DNA of 61,075 bases from Alkalimonas collagenimarina (GTDB lineage Bacteria; Pseudomonadota; Gammaproteobacteria; Enterobacterales; Alteromonadaceae): positions 1-61,075 of the forward strand of contig NZ_JAUZVZ010000024.1 of assembly GCF_030717845.1 (NCBI RefSeq), given 5' to 3'. Below the pieces are notes generated by a model that saw only the letters and a program-made list of their open reading frames with translations, was not told the origin of the DNA and made no database searches. This document shows positions 16,401-25,140 of this stretch, one piece after another (within the stretch, counting starts at the first letter, position 1; each line of letters opens with the position of its first letter). Both the position numbers and the translations under genes were made by a program.

Positions 16401-17299
16401 ATATCGAGCCGATCCGCTTCTTCTGCATCGACGGTAAAGCCAATATCATATTCTTTAGCTATTAAGGCTAAGGCTTTTAATTTCGGCACCAGCTCAGTCA
16501 TCACGCGCTCACGGTGGCTAAACTCATAACGTGGATGAATGGCCGACAACTTCACTGAAATACCAGGGCTTTTGATCGGGCCACGGCCTTTGGCGGCCTT
16601 GCCTATGGCATGAGTGGCGTCTAGATAGCTTTGATAGTAGAACTCGGCGTCTTTCATGGTGCGCGCACCTTCGCCTAGCATGTCGTAGGAATAGACATAG
16701 CCCTTTTTTTCTGTTTCTGCAGCGCGTTCAATGGCGTCCTCAATGGTTTGGCCCATCACAAACTGTTTGCCCATGATTTTCATGGCAAAGTTTACCGACT
16801 TACGGATCACTGGCTCGCCCAAGCGACCAATGGTCTTTTTCAGCATGCCAAATTGTTGTGCTTTCGATTTATCGCTGTAGTTCACCATTTTACCGGTGAC
16901 CAGCAGCCCCCAGGAGGAAGCATTCACAAACAAAGAGTCGCTACTACCTAAATGAGAGCTCCAATCGCCTTTAGCTAGTTTATCGCGGATCAGTAGCTCC
17001 TGAGTGCGCTTATCAGGAACGCGTAATAAGGCTTCAGCGAGACACATCAGTACTACGCCTTCTTCACTGGAGAGAGAGAACTCATTCAGTAAAGCATCGA
17101 TACCGCCCTGGCCATCTTGATCCTGACGGATGTTATGCACGATTTGGCGTGCACGCTCCCAGGCCCGACTGCGTGCTTTTACTCCGACTTCGGCCAGTGG
17201 CAATATATGATCAATGACGGCATTTTCATCAATACGATAGAAATCACGGATTTTTTGCCGGATGGGGCAATCAGTGGTCAAGTCACCATTAAATAGCAT
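13496..17299 (-). CDS. putA: Bifunctional proline dehydrogenase / P5C dehydrogenase PutA (type B)
   Basis: This 1267-residue enzyme oxidises proline to glutamate in two coupled steps at the inner-membrane face. The N-terminal FAD-dependent proline dehydrogenase barrel (about 90-480) shows GISVKLSAIHPRYE, RLVKGAYWD and TAATILE. The aldehyde dehydrogenase part (about 540-1010) has ISPWNFPLAIF, LIAETGGQN (general-base Glu) and SAGQRCSA (catalytic Cys). Roughly 200 further C-terminal residues form the extra domain seen in long PutAs. The protein starts LFNGDLTTDCPIRQKI and lacks the N-terminal ribbon-helix-helix repressor domain of E. coli PutA, so it cannot autoregulate and must be controlled otherwise. 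It forms its own transcription unit with a terminator at 13411-13448. Confidence 0.95.
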   Translation of the reverse strand: MLFNGDLTTDCPIRQKIRDFYRIDENAVIDHILPLAEVGVKARSRAWERARQIVHNIRQDQDGQGGIDALLNEFSLSSEEGVVLMCLAEALLRVPDKRTQELLIRDKLAKGDWSSHLGSSDSLFVNASSWGLLVTGKMVNYSDKSKAQQFGMLKKTIGRLGEPVIRKSVNFAMKIMGKQFVMGQTIEDAIERAAETEKKGYVYSYDMLGEGARTMKDAEFYYQSYLDATHAIGKAAKGRGPIKSPGISVKLSAIHPRYEFSHRERVMTELVPKLKALALIAKEYDIGFTVDAEEADRLDISLDVIEAVFSDDELGNWNGFGLAVQAYQKRAIFVIEWVTDLARRVGRQLMVRLVKGAYWDTEIKTTQQMGLAHFPVFTRKATTDVSYKACAIKLLEARDVLYPQFATHNAYTAATILEVAKGDNVGFEFQRLHGMGESLFDQIVREEKIQCRVYAPVGQHENLLAYLVRRLLENGANSSFVNAIVDTSKPVEALLPDPVETLQGLRNKYNNQIKMPIDLYGKERANSKGLDLTDIDAITPFKENLVRWFEEHRIDAGQLPEGAVAVKNPANHQEVIGHVKLHNSDDMQTMLANADAAFTSWSATPVKERADLLRRIADILERHHDELVAICIKEAGKVAQDGIDEVREAVDFCRYYAARAEELSEDERFEARGVILCISPWNFPLAIFLGQVAAAIVTGNTVIAKPAEQTSLIALRTIELMLSVGLPEHVVQPVIARGSEVGKTIVPDPRIQAVMFTGSTETGTVISQTLAARSDTQVPLIAETGGQNCMIVDSTALPEQVVDDVISSGFQSAGQRCSALRVLFIQDDVADGIIEMLVGALKELHVGDPSFLSTDIGPVIDAKALNSLTEHVEYLKDKATLHFQCDIPDNTKQGAFFFAPRLYEIKDLSVLKREVFGPCVHIIRFKASELDQVIDQINGTGYGLTMGVHSRIEDRCEYLAKMSRAGNVYINRNMIGAIVGVQPFGGRGLSGTGPKAGGPNYLLRLVKEKASPENVQMTSLTPDELDLHHTDDADEQVAVLMKNSMRDEKIWRATPLNDRMSAVRQLLAKVATVDIIDELADDLAQTLADARAQLNRLEKHMRKHITLPGPTGESNTLHIEPRGCVVCYADKSTSFNFWAISIITALAAGNTVITVASELFYEEAVAFKDKFISTGIAEGVFQVAKPNQLQAILAHPHLAGAVIAARSSRLGYFSQQLAQRQGAILPVISAEYYDTLIKRLVTEKTISIDTTASGGNTSLMTLVEDDE

Positions 17300-17583
17300 A
17301 GCTTTAATCCTCAGAGTCAGGGGCAACAGCCAGCACTATGAATGCGGAATGTCGACTGTCATTTTTTACGGTTCTGTATCATGGTTTCAGTGCGCGTATT
17401 CTAATGAAAATATCGCAGAATATGTTGGTTAAATTGTTACTTTGTCCACGAATTTACAGGGCATAATTTGCACATCACCGAATAAATCACTGCGTTTGTG
17501 TTGATAGGATAGCGTAAAGCCGAAGTAAGTGGGGAAACCGACACAACAAGTATCGGTTAGCAAGGTATCGGTTTGTGTGAGAT
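17300..17583. other. putA-yebG intergenic region
   Basis: These 284 bases hold the putA promoter region and the yebG 3' end. A small repeat (AACCGA/TCGGTT at 17536-17558) may form a weak hairpin downstream of yebG. No clear promoter hexamers or further genes are visible. Confidence 0.35.
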
Positions 17584-17883
17584 CTAGGCTGCTTTCTCGT
17601 TGGTACTGGCCGCTTGTTTTGTTGTTGCGGCTTTTGGTTTGGCTGGTGCTGCTTTGCGTTTATTGCCCAGAATGGCAAGCAATTCATCTTTATGCTCTGC
17701 CAGATACATGGCCAGGGCGTCTTGTTTTGCTTTGTCTTCGACCAGTTCGCTTTTACCCAACCAGTCACATAGCTCATCTGCCATATCAAGCATTTTATCG
17801 TAGGCGTCAGCTTCTGCTTTAGAGGTAAAAGTCATCTTTTCTTCTCCGTTTCGCTCGACCACGTACTTAACGATTACAGCCAT
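17584..17883 (-). CDS. yebG: YebG-family SOS-inducible protein
   Basis: The 99-residue protein begins MAVIVKYVVERNGEEKMTFT and continues SKAEADAYDKMLDMADELCD, nearly superimposable on E. coli YebG (KYVV, GEEKM-FTSK-EADAYDKMLD). The tail is lysine- and alanine-rich (AAPAKPKAATTKQAA), unlike the acidic tail of the E. coli protein, and might contact DNA. YebG is a LexA-regulated protein of unknown biochemical role. A consensus SOS box lies 30 bases upstream, so damage-inducible expression is expected. It is transcribed alone. Confidence 0.92.
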   Translation of the reverse strand: MAVIVKYVVERNGEEKMTFTSKAEADAYDKMLDMADELCDWLGKSELVEDKAKQDALAMYLAEHKDELLAILGNKRKAAPAKPKAATTKQAASTNEKAA

Positions 17884-17912
17884 GGTTTTTCCTCTGCTCT
17901 GTTGATTAACAA

Positions 17913-17932
17913 TACTGTCTATTTATACAGTT
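17913..17932 (-). promoter_or_regulatory. LexA (SOS) box of yebG
   Basis: TACTGTCTATTTATACAGTT contains CTGT-N8-ACAG with an AT-rich spacer, matching the gammaproteobacterial LexA consensus. It lies 30 bases upstream of the yebG start. Confidence 0.9.
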
Positions 17933-18052
17933 TGTTGTGGCGAATGTCCAGTGTCGTATGCAGCTGTAGCGACCATCGTTAAAAAATGCTGGCATGATGC
18001 TACATCAGGGTGGTGGCATGAGCCGAAATGAAGGGCAGAAAATTATAGGAAG

Positions 18053-18074
18053 AAGCCACCTAAGTTAGGTGGCT
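18053..18074 (-). terminator. Hairpin downstream of the TonB receptor gene
   Basis: AAGCCACCTA and TAGGTGGCTT form a strong stem 19 bases past the receptor stop. On the minus strand it is followed by CTTCC and an AT-rich tract, not a clean T-run, so termination strength is uncertain. Confidence 0.6.
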
Positions 18075-18093
18075 TGCATATGTAGTTGATGGA

Positions 18094-20952
18094 TCAGAAT
18101 TGTACTCTGGTCTGTAAGTACCAAAAACGACTGCCGGGCATCTCGTAGTTGGATGGATCATAACCATTGAGGGTACAAGAAAGGCAAATAGGCGGCTCCT
18201 TACCAAATAAATTGTTCAGGCCAACCACAATTTGTACGCCATTCAGCAGCATATCAGTTTGCCAACTAAACTGAACATCATGGTATACCACAGAGCCTAA
18301 CCGGTTCTGGCCAGTCTCAGGGGTGTTTTGACAGATAGCAAAGCTGGCTGCACTGCCACAGCTTTCAGTCAGCTCACTGAGGTAGCGCATGGTCCAGCTG
18401 GCTTGAATGCTATCGTTGCCATAAGCCAGATTTAGATTGCTACTAAAGCGAGGAATGCCACTGTTGTTTACTTCGACCCCGACGGTTCTTGGCTGGCGTT
18501 CATTGTTGGCATCAAACACGCGATGATAATTCATCATGGTGGTGCGCCAATTCACGCTCAGTTGCCCCATATCGGTTGCTGGTTGTAACCAGCTAACATC
18601 AAAATCAACACCAGAAGTATCGATTTTACCAATATTGGTTAGGGAGTTGCTGAAATTATCGATGGCACCGAGCGCATTACGCTGAATACCACCGCAAAAA
18701 TCATCGCTTAAGGTTTGCACACAAAGGTTGAGCTGTGTTTGAGCATCCAATGCCTGAATAGCCCCTTTGAGCTTGTGTTGATACCAGCTAACACTGAAGT
18801 CCATTCGTTCAGACCAGCTGGTTTGGCTGGCGAATTCCGGGCTATACACGAAGCCAAGGTTATAGCTAGTGGATGTTTCTGGCTGCAGCTCTAGGTTACC
18901 GCCGGTAATGACACCAATTTGAGGGTTTGGCTGGACATAGTTGGCTGGTACTCCGAGGCTGGAACAGTTTGCTTGAGTGGTGGCATCGCTGGGATCAGAA
19001 CAAGGATCGTTGAGCACGGCATCAAAGCCACTGGCTGAGCCAAACAGTTCGCCAATATTTGGTGCGCGGAACCCTTCGGCCCAGCTACCCCGTAGTAAAA
19101 ACTCACTGGAAACTTGCCAGCGAAGGCCTGCTTTGCTGGTTAGCTCGCTGCCAAAGGTGGAATAATCAGAAAATCGACTAGCTATACTTAAATCCATTTG
19201 TTCGGCTAACAGCTGATCGCGCAGCAGTGGAATACTCAGCTCGGCATAGACTTCATTCACATCGTAGCTGCCGGACGTTGGCGAAGAAACCACACCGTTG
19301 TATTCACCCGCAACCGTTAGGCCATCAGGCCGGTAGCTGCCGCGGTACTTGCGGTATTCCCAGCCAGTGGCAAATGCTAGCTCCCCAGCAGGTAAAGCCA
19401 TTAAGTCACCGGTTAAGTTGGCTGAAAATAGGTTGAGTGTATTTTCGCTGTTATCCCGAACTACTGGCTGAATGTAGGCAAGCATTTCAGGTGTAAGCGC
19501 ATTGGCTCCAAACAGGTTGAGTGGGACACACCCAGCTTCAGCCTGACACGTTGCTAAAGGGCCTAAGCCAGTTGCCAATCGTCTCGCGTTATAACTACCA
19601 AAGTTAAGTTGTTCTGCACGGTTGGTGCTAAAGGCGGCGTTGATATCCCAGTTAAACCAGCGATCACCTGCAGCAAAATCACCGCTAAGCCCCGTAGCGA
19701 CATAAAAGGTATCGACGGTTTGCTCAAAGCGACGAGCGCCTCCTTCGAGCGGTCGGTAAGCCAGCATCAGCAAGTTAGGATTATCACCACCAGCAACCAG
19801 GTCAAAGCCAAAGGGGTTGTAGGGATTATCGGCAGCAATGGTTACATTATCGGCCCAGAAATTGGTTGGTACTGCGGTACCCAGAAAGAAAGGTTCAGCC
19901 GCAGCTTGGTTGGTGCTTTTGCGCTGATTGTACAAACCACGAAGATACCACTGAGTGTTATCGGTTAAACGATATTGTTGCTGAGCAAATAAAGATCCCC
20001 GTTTGTTCGGGGTTTGTAGCAAGTTATAGTTGGCATAATTAAAGCGGTTGTCATCGCTAAAACAACGAAAGTCGTCACTACGATCACAGCCACTAAGCGC
20101 TGGGTTGTATGTGGGGTTGGCGTTATTAGGAAACAGATTTTGTTGCTGGCCGGTATTGGGATCAATAAAGTGAATCAAACCGGCCGGGATAGCAGCACTA
20201 CCCAAAGCACTGCCGGTACCAGGTACAGGCAGACTGGATTGTTCCCGGGTATTTGAGGCGACGGTTTTTTGATCGTAATAACTAGCAGCTATAAAAAAGC
20301 TGTGCCGGTCAGACTCACCGCCAAAGCTCAGCTCAAGCTGGCTCTGCTCTCCATCGCCTTTCGTGAAGGAGCCATAGCGCGCATTTAAAGTGGCGCCAGT
20401 CTGCGCTTGTTTTGTGATGATATTCACCACACCAGCAATGGCATCTGAGCCATAAATAGAAGAGGCTCCATCCTCCAGCACTTCGATGCGATCCACTATC
20501 GCCATGGGGATGGTATTTAAATCAACCACGCCTCCGACACCAGAAGCCGAGCTTTCATTCACCCAGCGTAAGCCATCTACTAACACCAGAACCCGTTGGG
20601 TACCAAGGTGTCGCAAATCGACAGTAGTTGCTCCAGCTCCGACGCCACCGCCATCTGGTGGGAAGCCAAAGTTACCGCTAGAGTTAAACCGTGTATTCAG
20701 AGCTGAGCCTGACGCGGTGATGGATTGCAGTAAATCACCAATAGAACTCATTCCTGATCGATCAATGTAATCACGATCCAGTACCTGTACAGGGTTCTGC
20801 CCTTCGAGTTCAGATTGACGAATACGACTCCCCGTTACTTGAATGCGTTCTACTTCTTCTACTGCTTGCTGTGACGATTCCGCATGTGCAGAAAAAGGAG
20901 AAACAATGATTGCACCAAGTGCTAAACAGACCCCACTGAGTGGATAACGCAT
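18094..20952 (-). CDS. Large TonB-dependent outer-membrane receptor
   Basis: This 952-residue precursor starts with a signal peptide ([20 protein letters not shown], cleaved after SAHA). It then has a TonB-box-like stretch ([13 protein letters not shown]) and a plug domain with [37 protein letters not shown] and VVNIITKQ. A 22-strand barrel ends in aromatic WYLQTRVQF with the terminal Phe needed for BAM insertion. Receptors of this long type in Alteromonadales and Xanthomonadales import peptides, sugars or other large ligands. It is far longer than BtuB (about 610 residues), so I do not assign it to the nearby B12 genes despite the proximity. No paired sensor or hydrolase gene is adjacent. 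The substrate is unknown. Confidence 0.88.
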   Translation of the reverse strand: MRYPLSGVCLALGAIIVSPFSAHAESSQQAVEEVERIQVTGSRIRQSELEGQNPVQVLDRDYIDRSGMSSIGDLLQSITASGSALNTRFNSSGNFGFPPDGGGVGAGATTVDLRHLGTQRVLVLVDGLRWVNESSASGVGGVVDLNTIPMAIVDRIEVLEDGASSIYGSDAIAGVVNIITKQAQTGATLNARYGSFTKGDGEQSQLELSFGGESDRHSFFIAASYYDQKTVASNTREQSSLPVPGTGSALGSAAIPAGLIHFIDPNTGQQQNLFPNNANPTYNPALSGCDRSDDFRCFSDDNRFNYANYNLLQTPNKRGSLFAQQQYRLTDNTQWYLRGLYNQRKSTNQAAAEPFFLGTAVPTNFWADNVTIAADNPYNPFGFDLVAGGDNPNLLMLAYRPLEGGARRFEQTVDTFYVATGLSGDFAAGDRWFNWDINAAFSTNRAEQLNFGSYNARRLATGLGPLATCQAEAGCVPLNLFGANALTPEMLAYIQPVVRDNSENTLNLFSANLTGDLMALPAGELAFATGWEYRKYRGSYRPDGLTVAGEYNGVVSSPTSGSYDVNEVYAELSIPLLRDQLLAEQMDLSIASRFSDYSTFGSELTSKAGLRWQVSSEFLLRGSWAEGFRAPNIGELFGSASGFDAVLNDPCSDPSDATTQANCSSLGVPANYVQPNPQIGVITGGNLELQPETSTSYNLGFVYSPEFASQTSWSERMDFSVSWYQHKLKGAIQALDAQTQLNLCVQTLSDDFCGGIQRNALGAIDNFSNSLTNIGKIDTSGVDFDVSWLQPATDMGQLSVNWRTTMMNYHRVFDANNERQPRTVGVEVNNSGIPRFSSNLNLAYGNDSIQASWTMRYLSELTESCGSAASFAICQNTPETGQNRLGSVVYHDVQFSWQTDMLLNGVQIVVGLNNLFGKEPPICLSCTLNGYDPSNYEMPGSRFWYLQTRVQF

Positions 20953-21234
20953 GAAACCTCCGGGTTAACTTGTTGTGTTTATTATTTGTTATTAGTGAGC
21001 TAACTGGTTTAGCCCAGAGCAATACTAGTTAATAGCATAATAAATGCAAAATTAATGGTGCTAAAAAGTTGAAGTTTCTGTACCAATATCTTTACATCCT
21101 GCCTGTAGCTGGGTTCATTACTGCTTTCATGATTGCTTTTGCAAAATAAAGTTGCTTATTCGTTCGTCAACATTGAAAAATGGCGGATTTCTGTTTAGAT
21201 TGAAGCAACAGCAATAAGAAAGGGATGAAGAAGA

Positions 21235-21633
21235 ATGAAAAAGTGGCTTTTAGCACTTGCGGTGGTTGTGTTTTCTGTTGGCTCATTGCAAGCAAATGCA
21301 TCAACGAAAGATTATCGGTTGGTCACGGTTGCCGGTTATCTGAACTTTTACTTATTAAACCTGAATGCCTGTCAGGATTTTCATCCAGCTGTGCGTCAGT
21401 CTGCTTATCAGGTTGAAAGTCAGTTGTATCCATGGTTAGAAAAGTTGCAAGCTAAACTGGATGCTTCCAATGACTTTGATAGCAAGATGATGTCTGACAT
21501 CGTGTTGCGCCGACGTGCGTTATTGAATGAGCAGATTGCGGAAGACGATTTCACACTGGATCATTGCAAGGCCATTGTACAGATCCTTGGTAATGAAGGT
21601 TTGGATGAGACATTACTTGCTGTGCTGAATTAA
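21235..21633 (+). CDS. Exported protein of unknown function
   Basis: The 132-residue precursor has a clear signal peptide, KKWLLALAVVVFSVGSLQANA, with cleavage near residue 22. The mature part is helical and charged, with two cysteines (NACQDFHP and DHCKAI) that could form a disulfide bond in the periplasm. I recognise no family. AGGGATGAAGAAGA provides a purine-rich ribosome region before ATG 21235. It is transcribed away from the TonB receptor, has its own terminator, and precedes the btu operon, so a link to either is possible but unproven. Confidence 0.65.
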   Translation: MKKWLLALAVVVFSVGSLQANASTKDYRLVTVAGYLNFYLLNLNACQDFHPAVRQSAYQVESQLYPWLEKLQAKLDASNDFDSKMMSDIVLRRRALLNEQIAEDDFTLDHCKAIVQILGNEGLDETLLAVLN

Positions 21634-21653
21634 TGATTACTCGTAGATTCTAA

Positions 21654-21679
21654 CAAAACCAGCTTCGGCTGGTTTTTGT
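21654..21679 (+). terminator. Rho-independent terminator
   Basis: AAAACCAGC-TTCG-GCTGGTTTTT is a stem closed by a stable TTCG tetraloop with a T-run, 20 bases after the stop of the exported-protein gene. It separates that gene from the btu operon. Confidence 0.9.
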
Positions 21680-21746
21680 GCTTTTTACGCCTTCTCGATT
21701 TTTTTCTGTTACAATTCGTCTACTTGTCGTTGGTTGGGAGCCTGAG

Positions 21747-22544
21747 GTGCCATCACCGGTCTTGCAGGTCAAAGATCTAAATTTGCAGTTGGCTCAACGC
21801 CAGATCCTGCGTCATATCAATTTTTCACTGTCTAAAGGCAGAATGCTCGGTGTTGTCGGGCCCAATGGGGCAGGGAAAAGCTCATTACTGAAATTATTGC
21901 ATGGCGAACTGCTGCCTACCTCTGGACAGATTTGGTTGAAGAACCGGCCTTTACAAGCTCATACCCGACGTGAATTAGCGCAACAAGTTGCAGTGGTTGT
22001 GCAAAGCCCGGTACCGGTATTTAGCCTAACCACAGAGCAGCTATTAATGATGGGGCTGGTGCCGCACAAACGCTGGCTTGACCCGACCACCAGTGAAGAT
22101 CGTCAGCACATTGAGCAGGCGTTGCTCAAAACCGGCCTGATATCACTTCGTGCTAAAACTTTGGATTCATTATCTGGCGGCGAACTGCAGCGTGCCTTTA
22201 TTGCCCGGGCTTTGGTGCAAAATGCGCGAGTTTTATTGTTGGATGAACCAACCAATCACCTCGATGTGCATTATCAGCATCAAATTTTAAATTTAATCAA
22301 ACAATTGGGTTTGACTATTGTGTGCTGTTTGCATGACTTAAACCTGGCTGCCAGTTATTGTGATGATATTCTGTTGCTAAATGAAGGCCAGGTGTGCGGC
22401 TTAGGCCCTGCCGATCAGGTGCTGCAGCCTGACTTGTTAAGTGCCGTGTTTCGCCAGCCATGCCGGCTTATTCAGCAGCCAGGTTTAACGCGACCCATCA
22501 TTCACTTTTATCCAGCAGAGCACGGGGCCATGCATGCCGATTAA
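21747..22544 (+). CDS. btuD: Vitamin B12 ABC transporter ATP-binding protein
   Basis: From GTG 21747 (GGGAG six bases upstream) this gives a 265-residue ABC ATPase. It shows GPNGAGKSS (Walker A), the Q-loop region VVQSPVP, signature LSGGELQRAF, Walker B VLLLDEPTNHLD and the switch histidine in CCLHDLN. It powers import through the FecCD-type permease that follows, whose start overlaps this gene by 11 bases. The adenosyltransferase and BtuF-like gene in the same operon indicate cobalamin as substrate rather than heme or siderophore; sequence alone would not separate BtuD from HmuV or FecE. The upstream in-frame extension to 21678 runs into the terminator and is rejected. Confidence 0.85.
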   Translation: MPSPVLQVKDLNLQLAQRQILRHINFSLSKGRMLGVVGPNGAGKSSLLKLLHGELLPTSGQIWLKNRPLQAHTRRELAQQVAVVVQSPVPVFSLTTEQLLMMGLVPHKRWLDPTTSEDRQHIEQALLKTGLISLRAKTLDSLSGGELQRAFIARALVQNARVLLLDEPTNHLDVHYQHQILNLIKQLGLTIVCCLHDLNLAASYCDDILLLNEGQVCGLGPADQVLQPDLLSAVFRQPCRLIQQPGLTRPIIHFYPAEHGAMHAD

Positions 22545-23520
22545 ACGAAGCTATGTTTGGTGGTTAGCTGGGGGAGCCTTGCTGCTGACGTTGATGATGA
22601 GTATCCGCTTAGGCAGTGCTGAAATCCGCTATATACAACTGTGGCATAGCATCTGGCAGCAACAGCTGGATCCATTGATTGATGCCATTGTTTGGCAAAT
22701 CCGCCTGCCTCGAATTGCCATGGCTTTTTTTGCCGGCGCCGGTTTGGCGGTTTGTGGGGCTTTGCTGCAGAACATGAGCCGCAATCCCTTGGCTGATCCC
22801 TATTTATTTGGTTTGATTGCCGGGGCGGGCTTAGGTGCGACCATCTCGACCATTTTGTTTCCCGATCAACAATTACCGCTGGCGATCGCCGCCTTTGCTG
22901 GCGCAGCTCTTGCGGTCATGCTGGTGATTTTGGTCTGCATAAGTCATGGCTGGCAGCAAGTTCAAGTCATGTTGCTGGCCGGGGTAGCGGTTTCTTTTAT
23001 GCTGAGCGCTATCAGTAGCTTTATTCTCTATTTTGCCGACCCTTTTGCCGCCAATCGGGTGATATTCTGGCTGATGGGCAGTTTAAGTCGCAGCGATTGG
23101 CAGGGGGTAGCTATTGTTGCACCGGCGGTGTTGGTACTGATGGTGCTCGCTCTTGCTTTTAGGCGACAATTGGATGCCATGCTGTTGCATGACGAGAGTG
23201 CCCGCACCTTAGGCGTGCCTGTAGAGCGAATTCGGTTGCTGTTCTTACTGGCGACTTCCGCCGTGACGGCCTTTATCGTGGCCCAGTGTGGCGGCATTGC
23301 CTTTGTCGGTTTAATGATCCCGCATTTGGTTCGGCAATGGTTTGGAGTCACCTTGTTGCCTTTGTTGCTTGGCTCTGCGCTAGTCGGCGGCATTTTCCTG
23401 ATCTGGGTGGATAATCTGGCGCGTAGTTTGCTGCAGCAGCAAGAAATTCCATTGGGGGTGATTACCTCCGTCATTGGCAGTGTATTCTTTCTTATTCTTT
23501 TACGACGACAGCAGGGTTAA
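22534..23520 (+). CDS. btuC: Vitamin B12 ABC transporter permease
   Basis: This 328-residue FecCD/BtuC-family permease has about ten hydrophobic segments. It carries the family motifs RLPRIAMAFFAGAGLAVCGA, NPLADPYLFG and GGIAFVGLMIPHLVRQ, and a conserved late LLLRR end. As a homodimer it would form the inner-membrane channel driven by BtuD and loaded by BtuF. The ATG overlaps the btuD end by 11 bases, so the genes are translationally coupled. The next gene, cobO, begins 6 bases after its stop. Confidence 0.88.
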   Translation: MPIKRSYVWWLAGGALLLTLMMSIRLGSAEIRYIQLWHSIWQQQLDPLIDAIVWQIRLPRIAMAFFAGAGLAVCGALLQNMSRNPLADPYLFGLIAGAGLGATISTILFPDQQLPLAIAAFAGAALAVMLVILVCISHGWQQVQVMLLAGVAVSFMLSAISSFILYFADPFAANRVIFWLMGSLSRSDWQGVAIVAPAVLVLMVLALAFRRQLDAMLLHDESARTLGVPVERIRLLFLLATSAVTAFIVAQCGGIAFVGLMIPHLVRQWFGVTLLPLLLGSALVGGIFLIWVDNLARSLLQQQEIPLGVITSVIGSVFFLILLRRQQG

Positions 23521-23526
23521 TTTTTC

Positions 23527-24129
23527 ATGAGCGATGACTACAAAACCAGCAGGCATCAACAGCGACAGCAACAGTTAAAAGAGCAGGTTGATGCTGCAGT
23601 TGCCAAAGCAGATCAAGACAAAGGGTTGCTACTGGTTCTCACTGGCAATGGTAAAGGCAAGTCAACCGCCGGGTTTGGTACCGTGACAAGAGCGGTAGGG
23701 CATGGTTATACCGCTGCAGTTGCTCAGTTTATTAAAGGGGAATGGGCATGCGGCGAGCGCAATTTGTTGCAACAACATGGCGTGCCCTTTGCCGTGATGG
23801 CGACAGGGTTTACCTGGGATACGCAGGATAAATCGGCCGATATTGCAGCAGCAACGGCTGTCTGGCAGCAAGCGAAAGCCTTTTTAGCCGATGAAAAGAT
23901 CAATCTGGTATTGCTTGATGAGCTGACCTACATGCTCAGTTATCATTATCTGGATACCGATGAAGTACTGGCTGCTATTGCAGGACGTCCAGCGCATCAG
24001 CATGTGGTGGTTACGGGTCGAAACTGTCATCGGCGCTTGATCGAATTGGCCGATACTGTCAGTGATGTGCAGGTCGTAAAACATGCATTCGATGCAGGGA
24101 TTCGCGCACAGCAAGGAGTCGATTGGTGA
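23527..24129 (+). CDS. cobO: Cob(I)yrinic acid a,c-diamide adenosyltransferase
   Basis: This 200-residue P-loop enzyme of the CobA/CobO/BtuR family has LTGNGKGKSTAGFGTV (Walker A), a VAQFIKGEW strand and a Walker-B-like LVLLDELTYML. HVVVTGRNCHRRLIELADTV is also conserved in the family. It transfers the adenosyl group of ATP to Co(I) corrinoids, making coenzyme B12 from imported cobalamin. It lies between the permease and binding-protein genes and overlaps btuF by four bases, so import and activation are expressed together. No de novo corrin synthesis genes are near, which suggests salvage. Confidence 0.93.
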   Translation: MSDDYKTSRHQQRQQQLKEQVDAAVAKADQDKGLLLVLTGNGKGKSTAGFGTVTRAVGHGYTAAVAQFIKGEWACGERNLLQQHGVPFAVMATGFTWDTQDKSADIAAATAVWQQAKAFLADEKINLVLLDELTYMLSYHYLDTDEVLAAIAGRPAHQHVVVTGRNCHRRLIELADTVSDVQVVKHAFDAGIRAQQGVDW

Positions 24130-25010
24130 GGCGTATTCACTTACCAAAGTTTGGTTATGTGCTGGCTCTGCTCAGTACCCTGATGTTGTTACCCTTACAC
24201 GCCGCATCGAGCGAGCCAGCACCGCAACGGATCATTGCATTAGCCCCTCACATTGTAGAGCTACTATTTGATATTGGTGCAGGCGATCAGCTGGTGGCCG
24301 TTAGCGATCACAGCGATTACCCGGCGATTGCCAGAGAATTGCCTCGGGTAGCCAATTATGCCGCCATTCAGTTAGAAGCCGTGTTATCGCTGCAACCAGA
24401 TCTGGTGATTGCCTGGCGCAGCGGTAATCCTGCTGCCGATTTACAACGCCTGGCTGCCTTGGGTGTGCGCATTGAGTACTCAGACCCAAAGCAGTTGGCA
24501 GATGTCGCGACTGAATTGCGTTATTTAGGTGAGCTGACCGGACATGTACAGCAAGCTGAGCAACAAGCGCAGCGTTATGAACAAGAGCTCGCCAGATTAG
24601 AGCAACAATATCAGCAGCACCAACCTGTCCGAGTGTTCTTTGCCAGTTCTACCCAGCCATTATCTACAGTGGCGAATCAGGCGTGGCCGCAACAGATGTT
24701 AGAGCTGTGCGGTGCAGAAAACCCGTTTGCTGACGTGAAAGGCGATTATCCTACCATTGGGCCTGAACAATTACTGTTGGCACAACCGGAACTCATCATT
24801 GTTCCATCTGGTTCGATGCAGGCTATTAACCCAGCAGACTGGACGCAGTTTGCCCGAATTCCTGCTGTGCAGAATCAACAGTTTTTGCAGGCAAACGCTG
24901 ATTATTTGTATCGTTTTACCCGCCGTAGCCTGTTGGGTATAAAACAGCTTTGTCAAGGCATCGATGACTTCCGGCAAACAACTGCTCTTACAACAAAAGC
25001 TGACCGTTGA
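24126..25010 (+). CDS. btuF: Vitamin B12 periplasmic binding protein
   Basis: From GTG 24126 (GTGA overlap with the cobO stop) the precursor has 294 residues, with a signal peptide ending near LPLHAASS. It is a class III (TroA/BtuF-type) binding protein. RIIALAPHIVELLFDIGAGD and LVAVSDHSDYPAIARELPRV form the first lobe. LQPDLVIAW and an EYSDP hinge follow, and the second lobe contains WPQQMLELCGAENPF and GPEQLLLAQPELIIV. Glutamates in both lobes would dock to BtuC arginines. The operon context supports cobalamin as ligand. Confidence 0.88.
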   Translation: MRRIHLPKFGYVLALLSTLMLLPLHAASSEPAPQRIIALAPHIVELLFDIGAGDQLVAVSDHSDYPAIARELPRVANYAAIQLEAVLSLQPDLVIAWRSGNPAADLQRLAALGVRIEYSDPKQLADVATELRYLGELTGHVQQAEQQAQRYEQELARLEQQYQQHQPVRVFFASSTQPLSTVANQAWPQQMLELCGAENPFADVKGDYPTIGPEQLLLAQPELIIVPSGSMQAINPADWTQFARIPAVQNQQFLQANADYLYRFTRRSLLGIKQLCQGIDDFRQTTALTTKADR

Positions 25011-25140
25011 TTTTGCTCCACCCAAGATGTTTTTTTTGCTAAGCTAAAACCGCCGTATAAAACCAACAACATGGCAGTAAGGTATCGACACACCTTAATA
25101 AAGCAAAAAGACAATACTGACATAGAAATGGAGCATCCTT

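Noticed and set aside
18094-20952. BtuB receptor for the neighbouring B12 operon
   Set aside because: The protein is over 300 residues too long, the plug is of a different type, and it is divergent from btuD with an unrelated gene and a terminator between.
21634-21746. Cobalamin riboswitch before btuD
   Set aside because: The gap is only 113 bases, is largely occupied by the terminator of the preceding gene, and shows no B12-box-like sequence.
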